From positions 872,811,927 through 872,875,926 of the forward strand of contig NC_081409.1 of the NCBI RefSeq assembly GCF_030272615.1: a stretch of 64,000 nucleotides of DNA. Direction: 5' to 3'. Positions within the stretch are counted from its first letter, which is position 1, and every line of letters begins with the position of its first letter. A program made the position numbers and the translations under genes. The DNA comes from Cryptomeria japonica (lineage: Eukaryota > Streptophyta > Pinopsida > Cupressales > Cupressaceae). Shown here piece after piece: positions 1-10,679 of this stretch. The notes below the pieces were generated by a model, which worked only from the letters and a program-made list of their open reading frames with translations, made no database searches and was not told where the DNA came from.

Positions 1-2352
1 GGCAATTCATTCAACCATTCCATTCCTCCTTGTAGTGTTCCTCCTTTCCAATCATCTCCTATGACTAACTATCATAGTGTCCCGCCACCTTACTCTCAAT
101 CAATACCTTCTTTCAATAACATCATACCTCCATCACAATCTAACACATCCAATATGAATTCTTCAACTGAAGTGACCATTAATAATCTTGCACAAACTGT
201 CTCTTCTTTACAGCAACAAATTGCCTCTATGAATCAATCTAAGTCTATTGTGCCCACATTCGATGTTGCGAGCCCACTTTCTCTTGACATTGTTCGAGCT
301 ATCCCACCTAAACATGTTGAAATCCCGCATTTGGAGCTTTATAATGGTAAAGGTGATCCTCTAACACATGTTAAGACTTTTCAAACAATATGTACCGATT
401 TTGCTTATGACCAAAGGTTGCTTGCAAAATTGTTTACTAGAACATTAAGAGATAAAGCCCTACAATGGTATTGCTCGTTGCCTTCTTATTCTATTACTTC
501 TTTCAAACAACTTGCAAATGCTTTTATTCAACAATTTCAAAACAATATAAGTCCTAAAGTTACTTTGATTGATTTAATGCATTGTAAACAAGGTGTTAAA
601 GAAAAAGTGACTGATTTCATTGGTAGATATAAGCATTTGTATGCTCAAATTTCTTTTCCAGTGCCTGACAATGATATTCAAAGAATCTTTATTTCTAATT
701 TACAAAAAGATATTCGAGACAAACTTCTATTTTTTGAGTTTACTTCTTTCCAACAGTTGTGTGCAACTCTTCACAATTATCAACTGACTGTGAGTCAAAT
801 GGAACAAGCAAATCCTATGGCTCCGAGTGATAAGGGTGATAGTAGTCAACAACCATTTGGAAAGTTTAAACCGAATAGAGAATCCATCAAATTCAATGAA
901 AACATCATCAACAACAATGTGAATGCAGCATCAGGTGTGCCTCCTATTTCTAAGTTTTTCAAGAAAGAAAGAAAGTTTACTCCTTTGAATGAATCATTGC
1001 ATAGTATTATGAATAAGTTATTGGAACAAAATGTGCTTACTCTTCCTCCTATAAAGCAAATAGATCCTACAAAGATTAATTCACCCTATTTTGATAACAA
1101 ATTTTTTTGTCAATTTCATCGTCAACCTGGGCATGATATTGAAAAATGTTTTGCTTTAAAGGGTAAAATTCAAGATTTGATTGATAATAATACTATCTTT
1201 GTTTCAGGAGTGAATGATAAAGGCAACACATATGTAGCTCCTCCTAACCAAAATCTTCAGATTTTTACTGATCCATTACCTTCTCATACCTCTAATGCGA
1301 TTGAGACTAATGATTCCTCTTTCTCATCTGATGGTCTTGTGTCTATGACTCCGAATGTGATTAACTTTGTAGAGCAGCAAGAAAACCCTAAAGAACCTTC
1401 CATCACATTTGATTCTAGTGAAACTATCAGGGCACCTGATGGTCCTTTATACATAGTTGCAAAAGTCAAGACTACACCTTGCCGTGGAGTGCTGATTGAT
1501 CCTTCGTGCATGGTTAATGTTATTACTGAAGAATTTCTTTTTACTTTGCAATTGAATCAAGTGATCTATGACAAAACAGATGTGGTTGTGAAATTATTTG
1601 ATGCATTTTCTTCTCCTGCAATTGGTTCTATTACATTACCTATTGAAGTCCATAACAAATCCCTTGATGTGAACTTTGCTATTATTCCTTCATCCGAACA
1701 ATTTCGTGTGAAGCTTGGCTATCCTTGGCTATCTTCCATGAAAGCTATTGCTTCTCCTATTCACAAGTGTTTGAAATTTCCCCATAATGGTGAAGTTGTT
1801 ACTGTCAATCATAGTCTCTTTAAACTAGCTGAAAGAACTTCTAGCGTTCCTATTGATTATTTTTGGCCTAAACAATTCCAATCTCTTCCCCCGCAAAGTG
1901 ATCATCTTTTCAAATCTTATCAAAAGTGGAAAATATATATGATCCTATCTCTAAGTGAACCTAGAACACCCAAACTTGACATTCCTATCGTTCTTGAGAA
2001 GGAAGTTCTTCCTTTGAAAGATAAAACTAATGTCTTTCCTCAAGAAGATTCCCAACCCGTTCCTATGGATGTGACTATGTCTATGTCTAATAAACTTTCT
2101 AAAAGTAGACCTATACCTCCTCGTCATGATGGACTTGGTCTCCTTCCTAAACCAAATATTCCTCCTTTATATGGAGCAGTTCCTCCTCCTTCCTTTTATA
2201 GAGAGAAGAGACCTTCCTCTTCTCCTATTATCCAACCTAAGAGACCACAACCTAAACACCCAAGTGATAAGGATGAGAACATTCCTCCTCCTCAATCTTC
2301 TCCACTTCCTACTAAGACTAGACAAAATCATTCTGCATGTGAACGCCGATGA
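1..2352 (+). CDS. Ty3/gypsy-type gag polyprotein, 5'-partial
   Basis: The frame is open from the first base of the window, so the true start lies to the left; the first visible ATG is at 61. Seen: a low-complexity Ser/Asn/Pro N-terminus; a Retrotrans_gag-like region at residues ~100-250 of the ATG-started protein (IPHLELYNGKGDPLTHVKTF, then LARD-free helical text through FIQQFQNNI); a C-x2-H-x4-H-x4-C knuckle at ~residue 350 (CQFHRQPGHDIEKC); and a retropepsin-like stretch near 1490 in which the catalytic Asp-Ser/Thr-Gly is replaced by Asp-Pro-Ser (GVLIDPSCMVNVI). Known: gag builds the virus-like particle of an LTR retrotransposon. No reverse transcriptase, RNase H or integrase follows before the polypurine tract, so this looks like a gag-only, non-autonomous element. 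The frame stops at a TGA (2350-2352) inside an Arg/Lys-rich stretch and reopens at once in the same frame. Confidence 0.85.
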   Translation, partial: GNSFNHSIPPCSVPPFQSSPMTNYHSVPPPYSQSIPSFNNIIPPSQSNTSNMNSSTEVTINNLAQTVSSLQQQIASMNQSKSIVPTFDVASPLSLDIVRAIPPKHVEIPHLELYNGKGDPLTHVKTFQTICTDFAYDQRLLAKLFTRTLRDKALQWYCSLPSYSITSFKQLANAFIQQFQNNISPKVTLIDLMHCKQGVKEKVTDFIGRYKHLYAQISFPVPDNDIQRIFISNLQKDIRDKLLFFEFTSFQQLCATLHNYQLTVSQMEQANPMAPSDKGDSSQQPFGKFKPNRESIKFNENIINNNVNAASGVPPISKFFKKERKFTPLNESLHSIMNKLLEQNVLTLPPIKQIDPTKINSPYFDNKFFCQFHRQPGHDIEKCFALKGKIQDLIDNNTIFVSGVNDKGNTYVAPPNQNLQIFTDPLPSHTSNAIETNDSSFSSDGLVSMTPNVINFVEQQENPKEPSITFDSSETIRAPDGPLYIVAKVKTTPCRGVLIDPSCMVNVITEEFLFTLQLNQVIYDKTDVVVKLFDAFSSPAIGSITLPIEVHNKSLDVNFAIIPSSEQFRVKLGYPWLSSMKAIASPIHKCLKFPHNGEVVTVNHSLFKLAERTSSVPIDYFWPKQFQSLPPQSDHLFKSYQKWKIYMILSLSEPRTPKLDIPIVLEKEVLPLKDKTNVFPQEDSQPVPMDVTMSMSNKLSKSRPIPPRHDGLGLLPKPNIPPLYGAVPPPSFYREKRPSSSPIIQPKRPQPKHPSDKDENIPPPQSSPLPTKTRQNHSACERR

Positions 2353-2799
2353 AAGCGTCGTCTTAGAGCTCAGGCAGTTGCTTCTCAAACTTTGCAATCT
2401 CCAAAAACACCTTCAACAAGCATTATTCCATTTTCTCCAAAATCTCCTAAACATAAGATACATGATGATCTTGATCCTGTGCGAGTTAAAGATCCTATTT
2501 TTATAAATCTTGATGATGATATAGATGAAAAGGTTATTCATGATGAAAATGTTACTTCTCTTGCTTCTGATAGTGAATATGAATATGTTGATGTTGATAA
2601 CCATTTATCTAATGCATTTTCTAAAGCACTTATCCTAGCTCCTAGACAAGAACAACGTGGCTTGGAACATGAACATAGCCCTTGTTTGGATCTTGTGATA
2701 GCTCCATCTGCTGTGTTGGATGTTCCTCCTCTAGCGTGTTCCCTACCTTCCCGAAACATTGATCAGCAAGATCGGGGGGTAGATGACGTGCTAGACTAG
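2353..2799 (+). pseudogene. C-terminal continuation of the gag frame after an in-frame TGA
   Basis: Directly after the TGA at 2350-2352 the same frame stays open for 148 codons to a TAG at 2797-2799. The residues flanking the stop are Arg-Arg / Lys-Arg-Arg, which suggests a single CGA-to-TGA change in a basic stretch; this is inference. The tail is rich in Ser/Pro and Asp (a run of Leu-Asp-Asp-Asp-Ile-Asp near 2511) and has no recognisable domain. An annotation starting at 2392 would be an internal Met of this tail, not a new gene. Programmed readthrough of the TGA is an alternative to a simple nonsense mutation. Confidence 0.6.
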
Positions 2800-3528
2800 T
2801 TTCATTAGCATAGCAGATTCTCTCCTCCTCTCTTTTTTTACTTCTTCTATGTGTTATTCTCATTCTTCTATTTGTTGTCCTTAGTGTTGTTTACTTGAGG
2901 ACGATGCAAAGCATTAAGATCTCTTTTGGTCTCTCTCATGTTGACTCAAAAGACATATGTGTTCCCTTCTTCTAGGTGACCTTCCTTGATTGGGGAATGA
3001 CGAACAATTATGCATACATACATATGATCATACAGCATACTGACCCAGGAAAGTGAAGTCACCTCGTGCTTTGTGTTTTGTGTCTATTATCCTTGGGTTT
3101 ATCTCACACTTGGGGGCTAAATCTTTGTGATAACGTGCTCCTTTCCCTTCTCATTTCTTATGTGTATCACTACCTTAAAGCAATCACCCCCATTGAGGCG
3201 TGTGCGATCGCTTTAACGTAGGGGGGCATACACCCTGTCTATCCCTTCAGGATACTTGAAAATTTGTTGGCAAACTTAGCTTTGCCTTGAAAATTTTTGG
3301 TATTTTTCTTGCATGACTCATAGTGAGGGAACCTTACTACTGACAGTCATGGTCCTCCCTCGTGATCTTCCCTTTTACTTTGTCAATCGAAGTCGTAAGA
3401 TCCTTAGTCCACTGGGGGCTTGGTGTGTCTTGCCTCCTTGACGTGGTGAAAGTCTTTCAATGTTGTTTCCTTGTACTTTACCGGAAGTATGAGTGTACGC
3501 TTATACTCCTGCTAAAGTGGGGGCTAAA
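2800..3528 (+). other. 3' untranslated internal region of the gypsy element
   Basis: No coding frame is convincing here. The text contains the line 'ttgaggacgatgcaaag' at ~2896, a phrase of the type seen downstream of pol in plant Ty3/gypsy elements. A G-rich motif (tgggggct) recurs at ~3111, ~3411 and ~3519; the last copy abuts the LTR and acts as the polypurine tract. Confidence 0.55.
3514..3523 (+). promoter_or_regulatory. Polypurine tract next to the 3' LTR
   Basis: AAAGTGGGGG lies five bases before the LTR start (TGTAGCATCC at 3529). Known: an RNase H-resistant polypurine tract primes plus-strand DNA synthesis in LTR retrotransposons and sits immediately 5' of the 3' LTR. A near-identical context (ctaaagtaggagctaaa then TGTAATG) recurs at 31384-31407. 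Confidence 0.75.
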
Positions 3529-3849
3529 TGTAGCATCCTAAAATTGCGACACTTGCAATTTCGACTGCATTTGGGTCTTCACGATGGCGATGCAACACGG
3601 AACCTGAATGGAGACCCCGAAACTTGTTCATGACACCAAAAACTGCATTTTCCAGTACCCTGGCCTGATCCTCCTTGCACCCCGCTGTCCCTGGAGGTGG
3701 GACCATGGTGCCCAGTGCCCTGATCCCTGGCCCTATTTTGGGCCCGATCTCTTATGGGGCTTCGGGTCTTTTAGTTTGCAAATTGAAAAATTATCTTTCC
3801 TTGTCGGCCCAAGGTCAGAAAAATTAGTCTATCAACCCTAATTGGCAAG

Positions 3850-3857
3850 TATATAAA
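3850..3857 (+). promoter_or_regulatory. LTR TATA box
   Basis: TATATAAA lies about 320 bp into the LTR, the expected place for the U3 core promoter. It is followed by a pyrimidine-rich stretch (catttcctctctc) where the start of R would be expected. Confidence 0.6.
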
Positions 3858-3913
3858 CAACATTTCCTCTCTCATTTTGGTAAGACGGAAAAAGCGTGGA
3901 AATGATACTCAAA

Positions 3914-3958
3914 CATTCAAGCATTCAAGCATTCAAGCATTCAGGCATTCAAGCATTC
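3914..3958 (+). repeat. ATTCAAGC octamer tandem repeat inside the LTR
   Basis: About five and a half tandem copies of ATTCAAGC (one reads ATTCAGGC), followed by looser 'attcaag' variants to ~4020. It lies in the transcribed part of the LTR, just after the TATA box. Confidence 0.8.
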
Positions 3959-4745
3959 CTTCAAGCAATTGATCATTCTAAGTCTCCATTCAAGGCTAAG
4001 TATTGCATTCAAGACAAGGATTCAACCATTGAAGAGGAGATCACATACAACATACAACATATAACATACAACATACAACAACATCTACACCTTCGCATGT
4101 AAGAATACAAACATTCTTACAACAAGGTACTAGTACTTGTTTTACATTACAATCATTTACATTTACAGCATTCTCATTTCTTGGTTAATTCCAAAACCGG
4201 GGTTTGACCTAAGGGCAAACCCCTAATCCCTAACCCCCCAATCGTCTTCGCTTTTCTGTGCGTAGGTTGCAGGTACGCAGCTGAAATTGAAGATCTGGAA
4301 TCCTTGTGCAAAGACGAATAGATCCCCCTTCGTTTTGCGGATTTTTCGGAGGACCGTGTGCACTCCGAGCATCATCGTCCCATCAACTTTCGCTCAAATT
4401 TGCAGGACAGCACCGTCTCGACATTTTACTACTAATTCTAGGTCCGCAGCTTCATCCTATATCCCTATCTCTATTTATAAGCGAATCTTTCTCACTTTTC
4501 ATGCATTCCTAGCTTAATCTTTCTATCTACATTCTTTACAAAAGAGGGTAGCCTTGTTGTCTTAACCCTTGAAACTCATTTAGAATCCAATCTTGCATTG
4601 TGTGGGATTGGATCTTGTGGGTTTCAACCCCTCTTTTGAATGTAAAGTCTCCCCTAAGTGAAAACCGTCAATCCTAGTGACCTCCCTTCTCTCTCCTTGG
4701 AGTTGGAGAGGGGAGAGCAACTAGGGTTCGATTTTCGGCTTTACA

Positions 4746-6430
4746 GATGCTAAAGGTGGTAGAATCTTCACACTAAACGACAAATTATTTCAAAAAGTTT
4801 TCCTCCCAAGTCTTGAAGCAAAACCCCATTAGTCACGGAGAGATTGGGTTTGGAATAAAAAAGGGCCAAGGTTAGCTATAAAGAAAAATGCTCGCCCAAT
4901 TACAAAGATAAAAAATAGGGAGATACACTAGAACCAATTCCAAATTTCAAGAATGAGCCTAAAAAACTTTAAAGATTACAAATCCTTAAGCAATGGAAGC
5001 CAAACAACCTACAAATACAACAAGTAAGAAGCAATGGTCTCCAAATCCATAATAATAATCTTTGTATTATGACAATGGAGCTTCTTGATATTGTTGTGCA
5101 AGAGAATGGATGAATAAATTACATAGAAATGTGTATAGATTAGAAAATCAAATAAGAATTTTATAGTGTATGGAAGAATGCAAGAATGAAGTTTAAATCT
5201 TAATCTTGGAGTCAAAAGAAAGGTTTTAAAGCCCAAAATAGCAAGCTGAAATGATTCTTAACAATGGCGTAGGTTGGCAGAGGCAATACATTATTGAAAC
5301 ACAACAAATGTGACATCTTCATGGTTAATACAATCATGTATTTTCATAGAAAGCCAGCGCATCACATAGATGTCTATGCATGACACATTTGTCCAAATAA
5401 AAAATTGGACTAATGATCAAGATATTGGGTATGTGTGGCAAGCTGGAAATGTTTTGGCTTAGCATAGAGAGTAATGAACATAATTGTCTTAAATTTACCT
5501 CAAGGTAAGACGTATGTGATATGAAATTACTTAGAGATGCAATTTTTGACATAAAATTAAGATTTGAAGGTTTATTTGAAGCAGAATTTATTCTAGGAGT
5601 AAGTTTTTCATTGGTTCATTTGAGAAATGGATTTGGTAAAGAACATATTGGATTTTGCGTGCCAGATTATGAGTGTGGGATACAAATAAAAGGTAATATT
5701 CTAACAAAATGGAATAGAAACTTCAAATTGAATCACCGACTCACCTATGACAAAGTGGAGAGGTCAATTACATGAAAATAATGAATTAATAACATGATTC
5801 AAAATAAAATGTAATACCCCTTAATGATAGGTTGATAAGCTCTAAAAATTATAAACATATGTTACTCACTTTGACAATATCTACTTATTCCATATCATAA
5901 TTAAAAAATGATGGAAAATATCTACTTGGTCCAAGTCAAGATCAAGGAATGCTGAACTTGATATTAATTTATAGATTTTTGACAAGATAGATGATTGGCT
6001 AGAATTTGATCTTGGATTATACTTTACCCCCTTCATAGTAGAATGTATGTGAAGGGTGGTAGCTATTTCCCATTATTATGGAGGTATATTTACCAAATAA
6101 ATTAAGAATTAGCCAATGGAATAGTCACACAACCATTTTATTTACCATCTCTAATCTAACTAGTATGATGCAGATAGCAATTAGGGTTGTATTAATCTTT
6201 AGTGAGGCAGGGTCTTACATGTTGGCACAAATGAATATAAAGTATTTTATAACTTTCATACCTACATACATTATTTCTTAAATTAGAAAAAACTACACAT
6301 AAATTAGATTCCAAAATTATTTATATAAAAATTTTGTATAATAAAATTATCATTCAATTCTCCTTATGATTTGATCATATATTTATTTAGCCAATGATAG
6401 AATATACATGAGAAATAATAGATTTAAAGG
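4746..6430. other. AT-rich intergenic stretch without recognisable features
   Basis: I see no supported gene. Reading frames here are short (under 90 codons) and unlike known families. The first 150 bases after the LTR are less AT-rich and may belong to an older repeat. Confidence 0.5.
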
Positions 6431-8140
6431 TGTTATCAATATATGTTGCCATTGATGTCAACCTCATGTCTTACAATATGTGTTGTCATTGAGGAGATGA
6501 ATGGAATGTGTGCTATGGTCGTTTGTGAATCAAATGATGTGTGTTGAGCATATTTGAGACTAGCTATGTTAGATTAGATTGTTCAAAGACATAGAAGACA
6601 ATTTGGAAGTTCATCAATTGTGTTTATGGAAAAATATCAATTTGGATGATTGGTAAGTATATCGTAACACATTGATACCTATGCTCTTTGATTTTGTTGG
6701 TGGCTACATGATCAAAGAACTAATAGTTGTTAACTAAATTTAGATTCATACTTGGTTGTAGAAGCAATCAGTCTAGCATTAAATAGTGTGTTTCCCTATG
6801 TTTGTGGATTGATAATTTGGTATGCATCTTACCACATTAAATGATTTGGTTAGGCAACTCAAGATTTCAGCTTTGTAGTGTGTATGGATCCCACTTCCAA
6901 GATTTCAAGTCTTAATCACTTCTAAAACAAAAGTTATAATGTTTTGCTCTTTGAATCACAATTTGACATTAAAATATGTCTTTGTTGAATCACCAGAATG
7001 CTCTGCATTCTTCTGTGGTGATTGGTTTTATTGTACAATTTTGAAAATATGTTTGAGATGGTACAAGGTTCAGTGATATGAGTTTCAAGTGATTTTTTGC
7101 TCTTTAGTACAATTATTCTTTATAATGAAGTTTGCTAGAATGTGTAGGTTGCCCTATTTCTATTTGATTAGTGGATTAATTCTCTTGCACTAGAATTTTA
7201 TGATCAATTCCTTTAGAAGATGATTGTAGAAATATTGTTGATTATTTGCATATCTTTCATGATGGTCTACATGGTGATTTTAGTTTCTTCACGGTGATGT
7301 GAAGGCAAACAATTAAACAATTTTGACAATAGTGTTGATGTTTGAGATGATTGGTTATGTTTCTTTAATTGTGGTTGATCTTGATCTATCTTATTGGATT
7401 TGAAGGATGTGCTATGAAAATTTTGGATTCTAGTTAAGTTTTGGGTTGATTTGTAACCTAATTTTGTGGTTGATACATATGTTTGAAGCCAACCTATTCT
7501 AGGTCACACGTTTCATATTGTAGGTCCTATTGAGCTAACCTAATTGATGTTTTGGGATGTTGCAGAGGATATATAAGTAAGGGTGGATCATTTATAAGAG
7601 ATATAGATTGTCTATGAAGTGTTTTGATGTGCAAGAAAGTTCAGTTATATATCAAATGATTATGAAGTGTGCAAAACTTGTGTGACTAAATAATTAGGCT
7701 ACAAAGAAGGTTGCACTATTCACATATTTAAAATGATTCTTCAATAGTTCATATTATGTTTCTTATTTTAATCTTCATGTATATTCCCCCATAGAAGCGA
7801 TCTTTAGTTTGCAAGTCCATTGTATCTTGCCCTAGGGTAGCGTGCCTTAGCCTGTAAGTCCTTCAGGGAGTAGTGAGATTCCTTTACAATAAGCTTGAAA
7901 AAAACTTTGTAAATACTTGTTTTTCATACAGTGTGAGTTTATCCTCACCTTGTTTTTTGCCTCTTTTGGTTTTCCATGTAAAAATATTGTTGTTCTTGTA
8001 TGGTGCATGTTCTATTTTCATTCCTTCTTTTTGCACAAATGATTTAATGGTTGAATGGTTAATAAACGGATAAGTTTTAGTTTATGCTAATTCACCTCCC
8101 TCTCTTCTCATACTGGTGCATTCATTAATTAGTATTAAAG
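6431..8140 (+). mobile_element. Decayed copia-type LTR (same family as 17965-19366)
   Basis: Its left end (tgttatcaatatatgttgccattgatgtcaa) resembles the start of the LTR at 17965 (atatgttgtcattgatgtcaa). Its right end keeps the block order of that LTR: 'tttttgcctcttttggttttccatgtaaaaat' against 'ttttcccatttgggtttccacgtgaaaaat', then 'aattcacctccctctc' against 'gattcaccccccctctc'. A degenerate primer-binding-like 'ttagtattaaag' follows at ~8131. No attached gag or pol is visible, so it is a solo or truncated LTR. Boundaries are approximate. Confidence 0.5.
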
Positions 8141-9376
8141 AAAGGTTCCTAAGGCAATTTAGTCTAACAATTGAGATATATTTTCAATTTGAACACAGAG
8201 GAATAAAAGTAATACTAAATAGTGAGATTCTTTCAGAAGAAAATTTAGAAGCAAAAAAACTTGAAGGATGGGGTAGGGTAAAAATACAAAGCCGTGTCAC
8301 ACTTTTATAAACGAAATGGACAATGCTGATTCAAATTTTTAAAGTAAATCTATAGAAACTAAAATATATATTTCAAAATTTGAAATTATGTAAACTAATA
8401 AAATTTATATTCTTTTGTCTATTTTATGTTTGTAATTTTAACAAAATTTAAAAACAATATTTGAATGTAGTTTTTATAAAGTAAACACTATGATTTAGTT
8501 GCTGATAAAATGTTGAAATTGAAGTTACACAAGCCACCACACTTTATTTAGTAAATTTTATATTTTTTTCATCAATGTTTTTGTGTATATTGATAACTTG
8601 AAACTATAGTGCATGGATATATTTTTTTACTAATTTTTATAAATACATATTTTTCAATAAATTTAAAAAGTTGTGTGTGCTGAAATATAACTCTTTCCAA
8701 TTCCCACCATCTTTTTTCTTAATTATTTATCCAATTTAGAAAATAATTATATCATCTTGACATAGATTCCCTTTTCTACTGCATCATATTTTAAAAAAAA
8801 ATTTAAATTTTTTTTTAGTATTTTTCCTTGACAAGATAATCAACCTTATATTTTAGTGCTGATGACCTACTTTCAATTTAAAAAATATATAAAATATAAA
8901 AAAATAATAAAAATATTAAAAGATATATATTTTGGAAAAATCACTTATATATCTATAAAAGGGTATTTTTACATTTCAAAAAAGATATTATTTATAAGAG
9001 TAGGAGTTGTTGAAACATCAAGTTTTTTTATTTTTTACTTTTTTTTTGGTAATTAGACCCAAAGTGGTATAAAATATACATTTAGTAGACACTTCCAATT
9101 GGAAAAGTTGTGGTCCATATATAACTTAGCGATAATGAATCTATATAGACCATATGTTTGACTAAAATTAATTTTTAGTTAGAATTACTTAAATTCACTT
9201 GTGCTGATAAGTTAGCCTGAAACGTGACACAGTTTTGTACTTTTACTCGGTATTGATCTTTATTATTGTGAGGTAGATCTAGAAGGGGAACTTTAGCCTT
9301 CTCTTGATAATTTAGATGTTGCAAGGGAAAAATGTGAAGAATACGAAAGGTAGCCAAATTTGGGGTTTCCAACTTT
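8141..9376. other. Very AT-rich stretch, nothing identified
   Basis: Homopolymer-rich A/T sequence with no credible coding frame. It ends at the poly-T tract that marks the 3' tail of the minus-strand LINE. Confidence 0.5.
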
Positions 9377-9474
9377 TTTTATCAGAATCCATATCAACCC
9401 CAATTCAACAAACACCATAGATAAAGAATAAAGATTTAAATTTGAGTACATCATCAACCAGTCAAGGCCAAAGT

Positions 9475-9977
9475 TTAGAATTTAATACCATTTGCTCCAA
9501 AATTTGCTAAGCAATTTGCAATAACATTTCCCTCTCTAAAAATGTGATTAAATACTATTGCATCAAGGTAATTAACCACCTCCAATATTTTCCCAAGCAA
9601 AGAATTGAGCCTCCAATTTGGGGTATAGTTCACCCTCAAGGCATTCCTAATAGTTGCAGAGTCTCCTTCAATTTCCAAATGCTTTATGTTTAAATATCTT
9701 TAGAGAAGTACCCCTTCCAAAGGAGCTCTAAGTTTTGCTATATTATTAGTAGATCCTCTTCTAGTTTTCTTGCCAACTTGGCTACATCTAAACCCTGACA
9801 GGCATGAACTACACAATTAGCTCCAAAGATACTAGGATTACCTTGAGAGGCCCCATCAAAGTTAAATTTAGCCCAACCTAATTTAGGGGGTTGCCAAACA
9901 CAATTTGCTCTTTTTAAAAGACTTACTTGATCCCCATTGCCAACAAAGTGGGGAATCTCTAATCCAAACCATTTCAT
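9475..9977 (-). pseudogene. LINE RNase H domain (RVT_3), two frames
   Basis: The upstream piece (9738-9977) reads 'WQPPKLGWAKFNFDGASQGN', the start of a plant LINE-type RNase H with its first catalytic Asp (NFDGAS). The downstream piece (9475-9678) contains 'EIEGDSATI' with the ExD catalytic region and 'FREGNVIANCLANFG', equivalent to the usual REGN-x-AD-x-LA ending, with Asp changed to Asn. The two pieces are separated by ~60 bp and a frame change. Known: the domain removes the RNA strand during element replication. Confidence 0.85.
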
Positions 9978-9997
9978 TCTAATGGAGCCATCCCAAT

Positions 9998-10679
9998 TTA
10001 AAAATTGGACTTCCTTTTCAACTGATCTACATTTTTTTCATTCATCACCTCTATAATGATAGCTTCTACTTTATTGATGAACGACTCCAAAAGAATCCTT
10101 TTCACTTGGAAAATCCTTCCGTTCCTCTCATTCCATAATTCCCATAGGATTATTGAGGGACAAATAATCCATAAACCTCCATAAATGCATGTCTTGTTCA
10201 ACATTGGACAAATTTTGAAGAGATAAATGATATCATTAGGAAGATTAGTGATCCATCCTAATTTGGTGCACAACTATGACCAACGATTTTGAGTAAAAAG
10301 TCATCCTAGAAGCATATGATTGACTGTTTTCTCATGCTATTCACAAAGAGAACATCTAAAAGGTCCTTCAAAACCAATTCTTCTAAACCATTCCACAAAT
10401 AAAATTCTCCCTTGAAGGGCAACCTAAGAGAAAGTCCTTGCTTTTGGTAAACATAAGCTATTCTAGCATAGTTGAATGTGGATCTTGGTTTTGATGTAAT
10501 GTTGTTTTTTTGATGATGACTTTGTATCCATCCTTGGAAGAGTAATTTTCCAAGTTAGCTCCTACCCAAACCAAATTATCTTGATTATTTTTGAAATTCA
10601 ATATTCTATTATTTAAAATATCCTTTAGTTGCTCGATAAGTCTGTTGGCAATATTGCATTATAACAGACAATGAAAGAT
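9998..10679 (-). pseudogene. LINE zinc-binding (zf-RVT)/connection region remnant
   Basis: Minus-strand text resumes at 10679 after the LTR (NIANRLIEQLKDIL) and runs through a decayed zf-RVT region into an open stretch at 9998-10273 containing 'SIILWELWNERNGRIFQ'. That last piece matches the 'W..W..RN.R.F' block that precedes RNase H in plant LINE ORF2. It is frame-broken and joined in order to the RNase H piece. Confidence 0.65.

Larger units (their letters stand above)
3529..4745 (+). mobile_element. 3' LTR of the Ty3/gypsy element
   Basis: Starts TGTAGCATCC directly after the polypurine tract and ends ...CGGCTTTACA, giving TG...CA ends with TGTA/TACA inverted termini, 1217 bp. It holds a TATA box, an octamer repeat and a C-rich downstream leader. 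The 5' LTR is outside the window, so LTR-LTR divergence and the target duplication cannot be read. The right boundary rests only on the terminal inverted bases. Confidence 0.7.

Noticed and set aside
61-63. ATG at 61 as the true gag start
   Set aside because: The frame is open and compositionally continuous back to base 1, so the start is probably outside the window.
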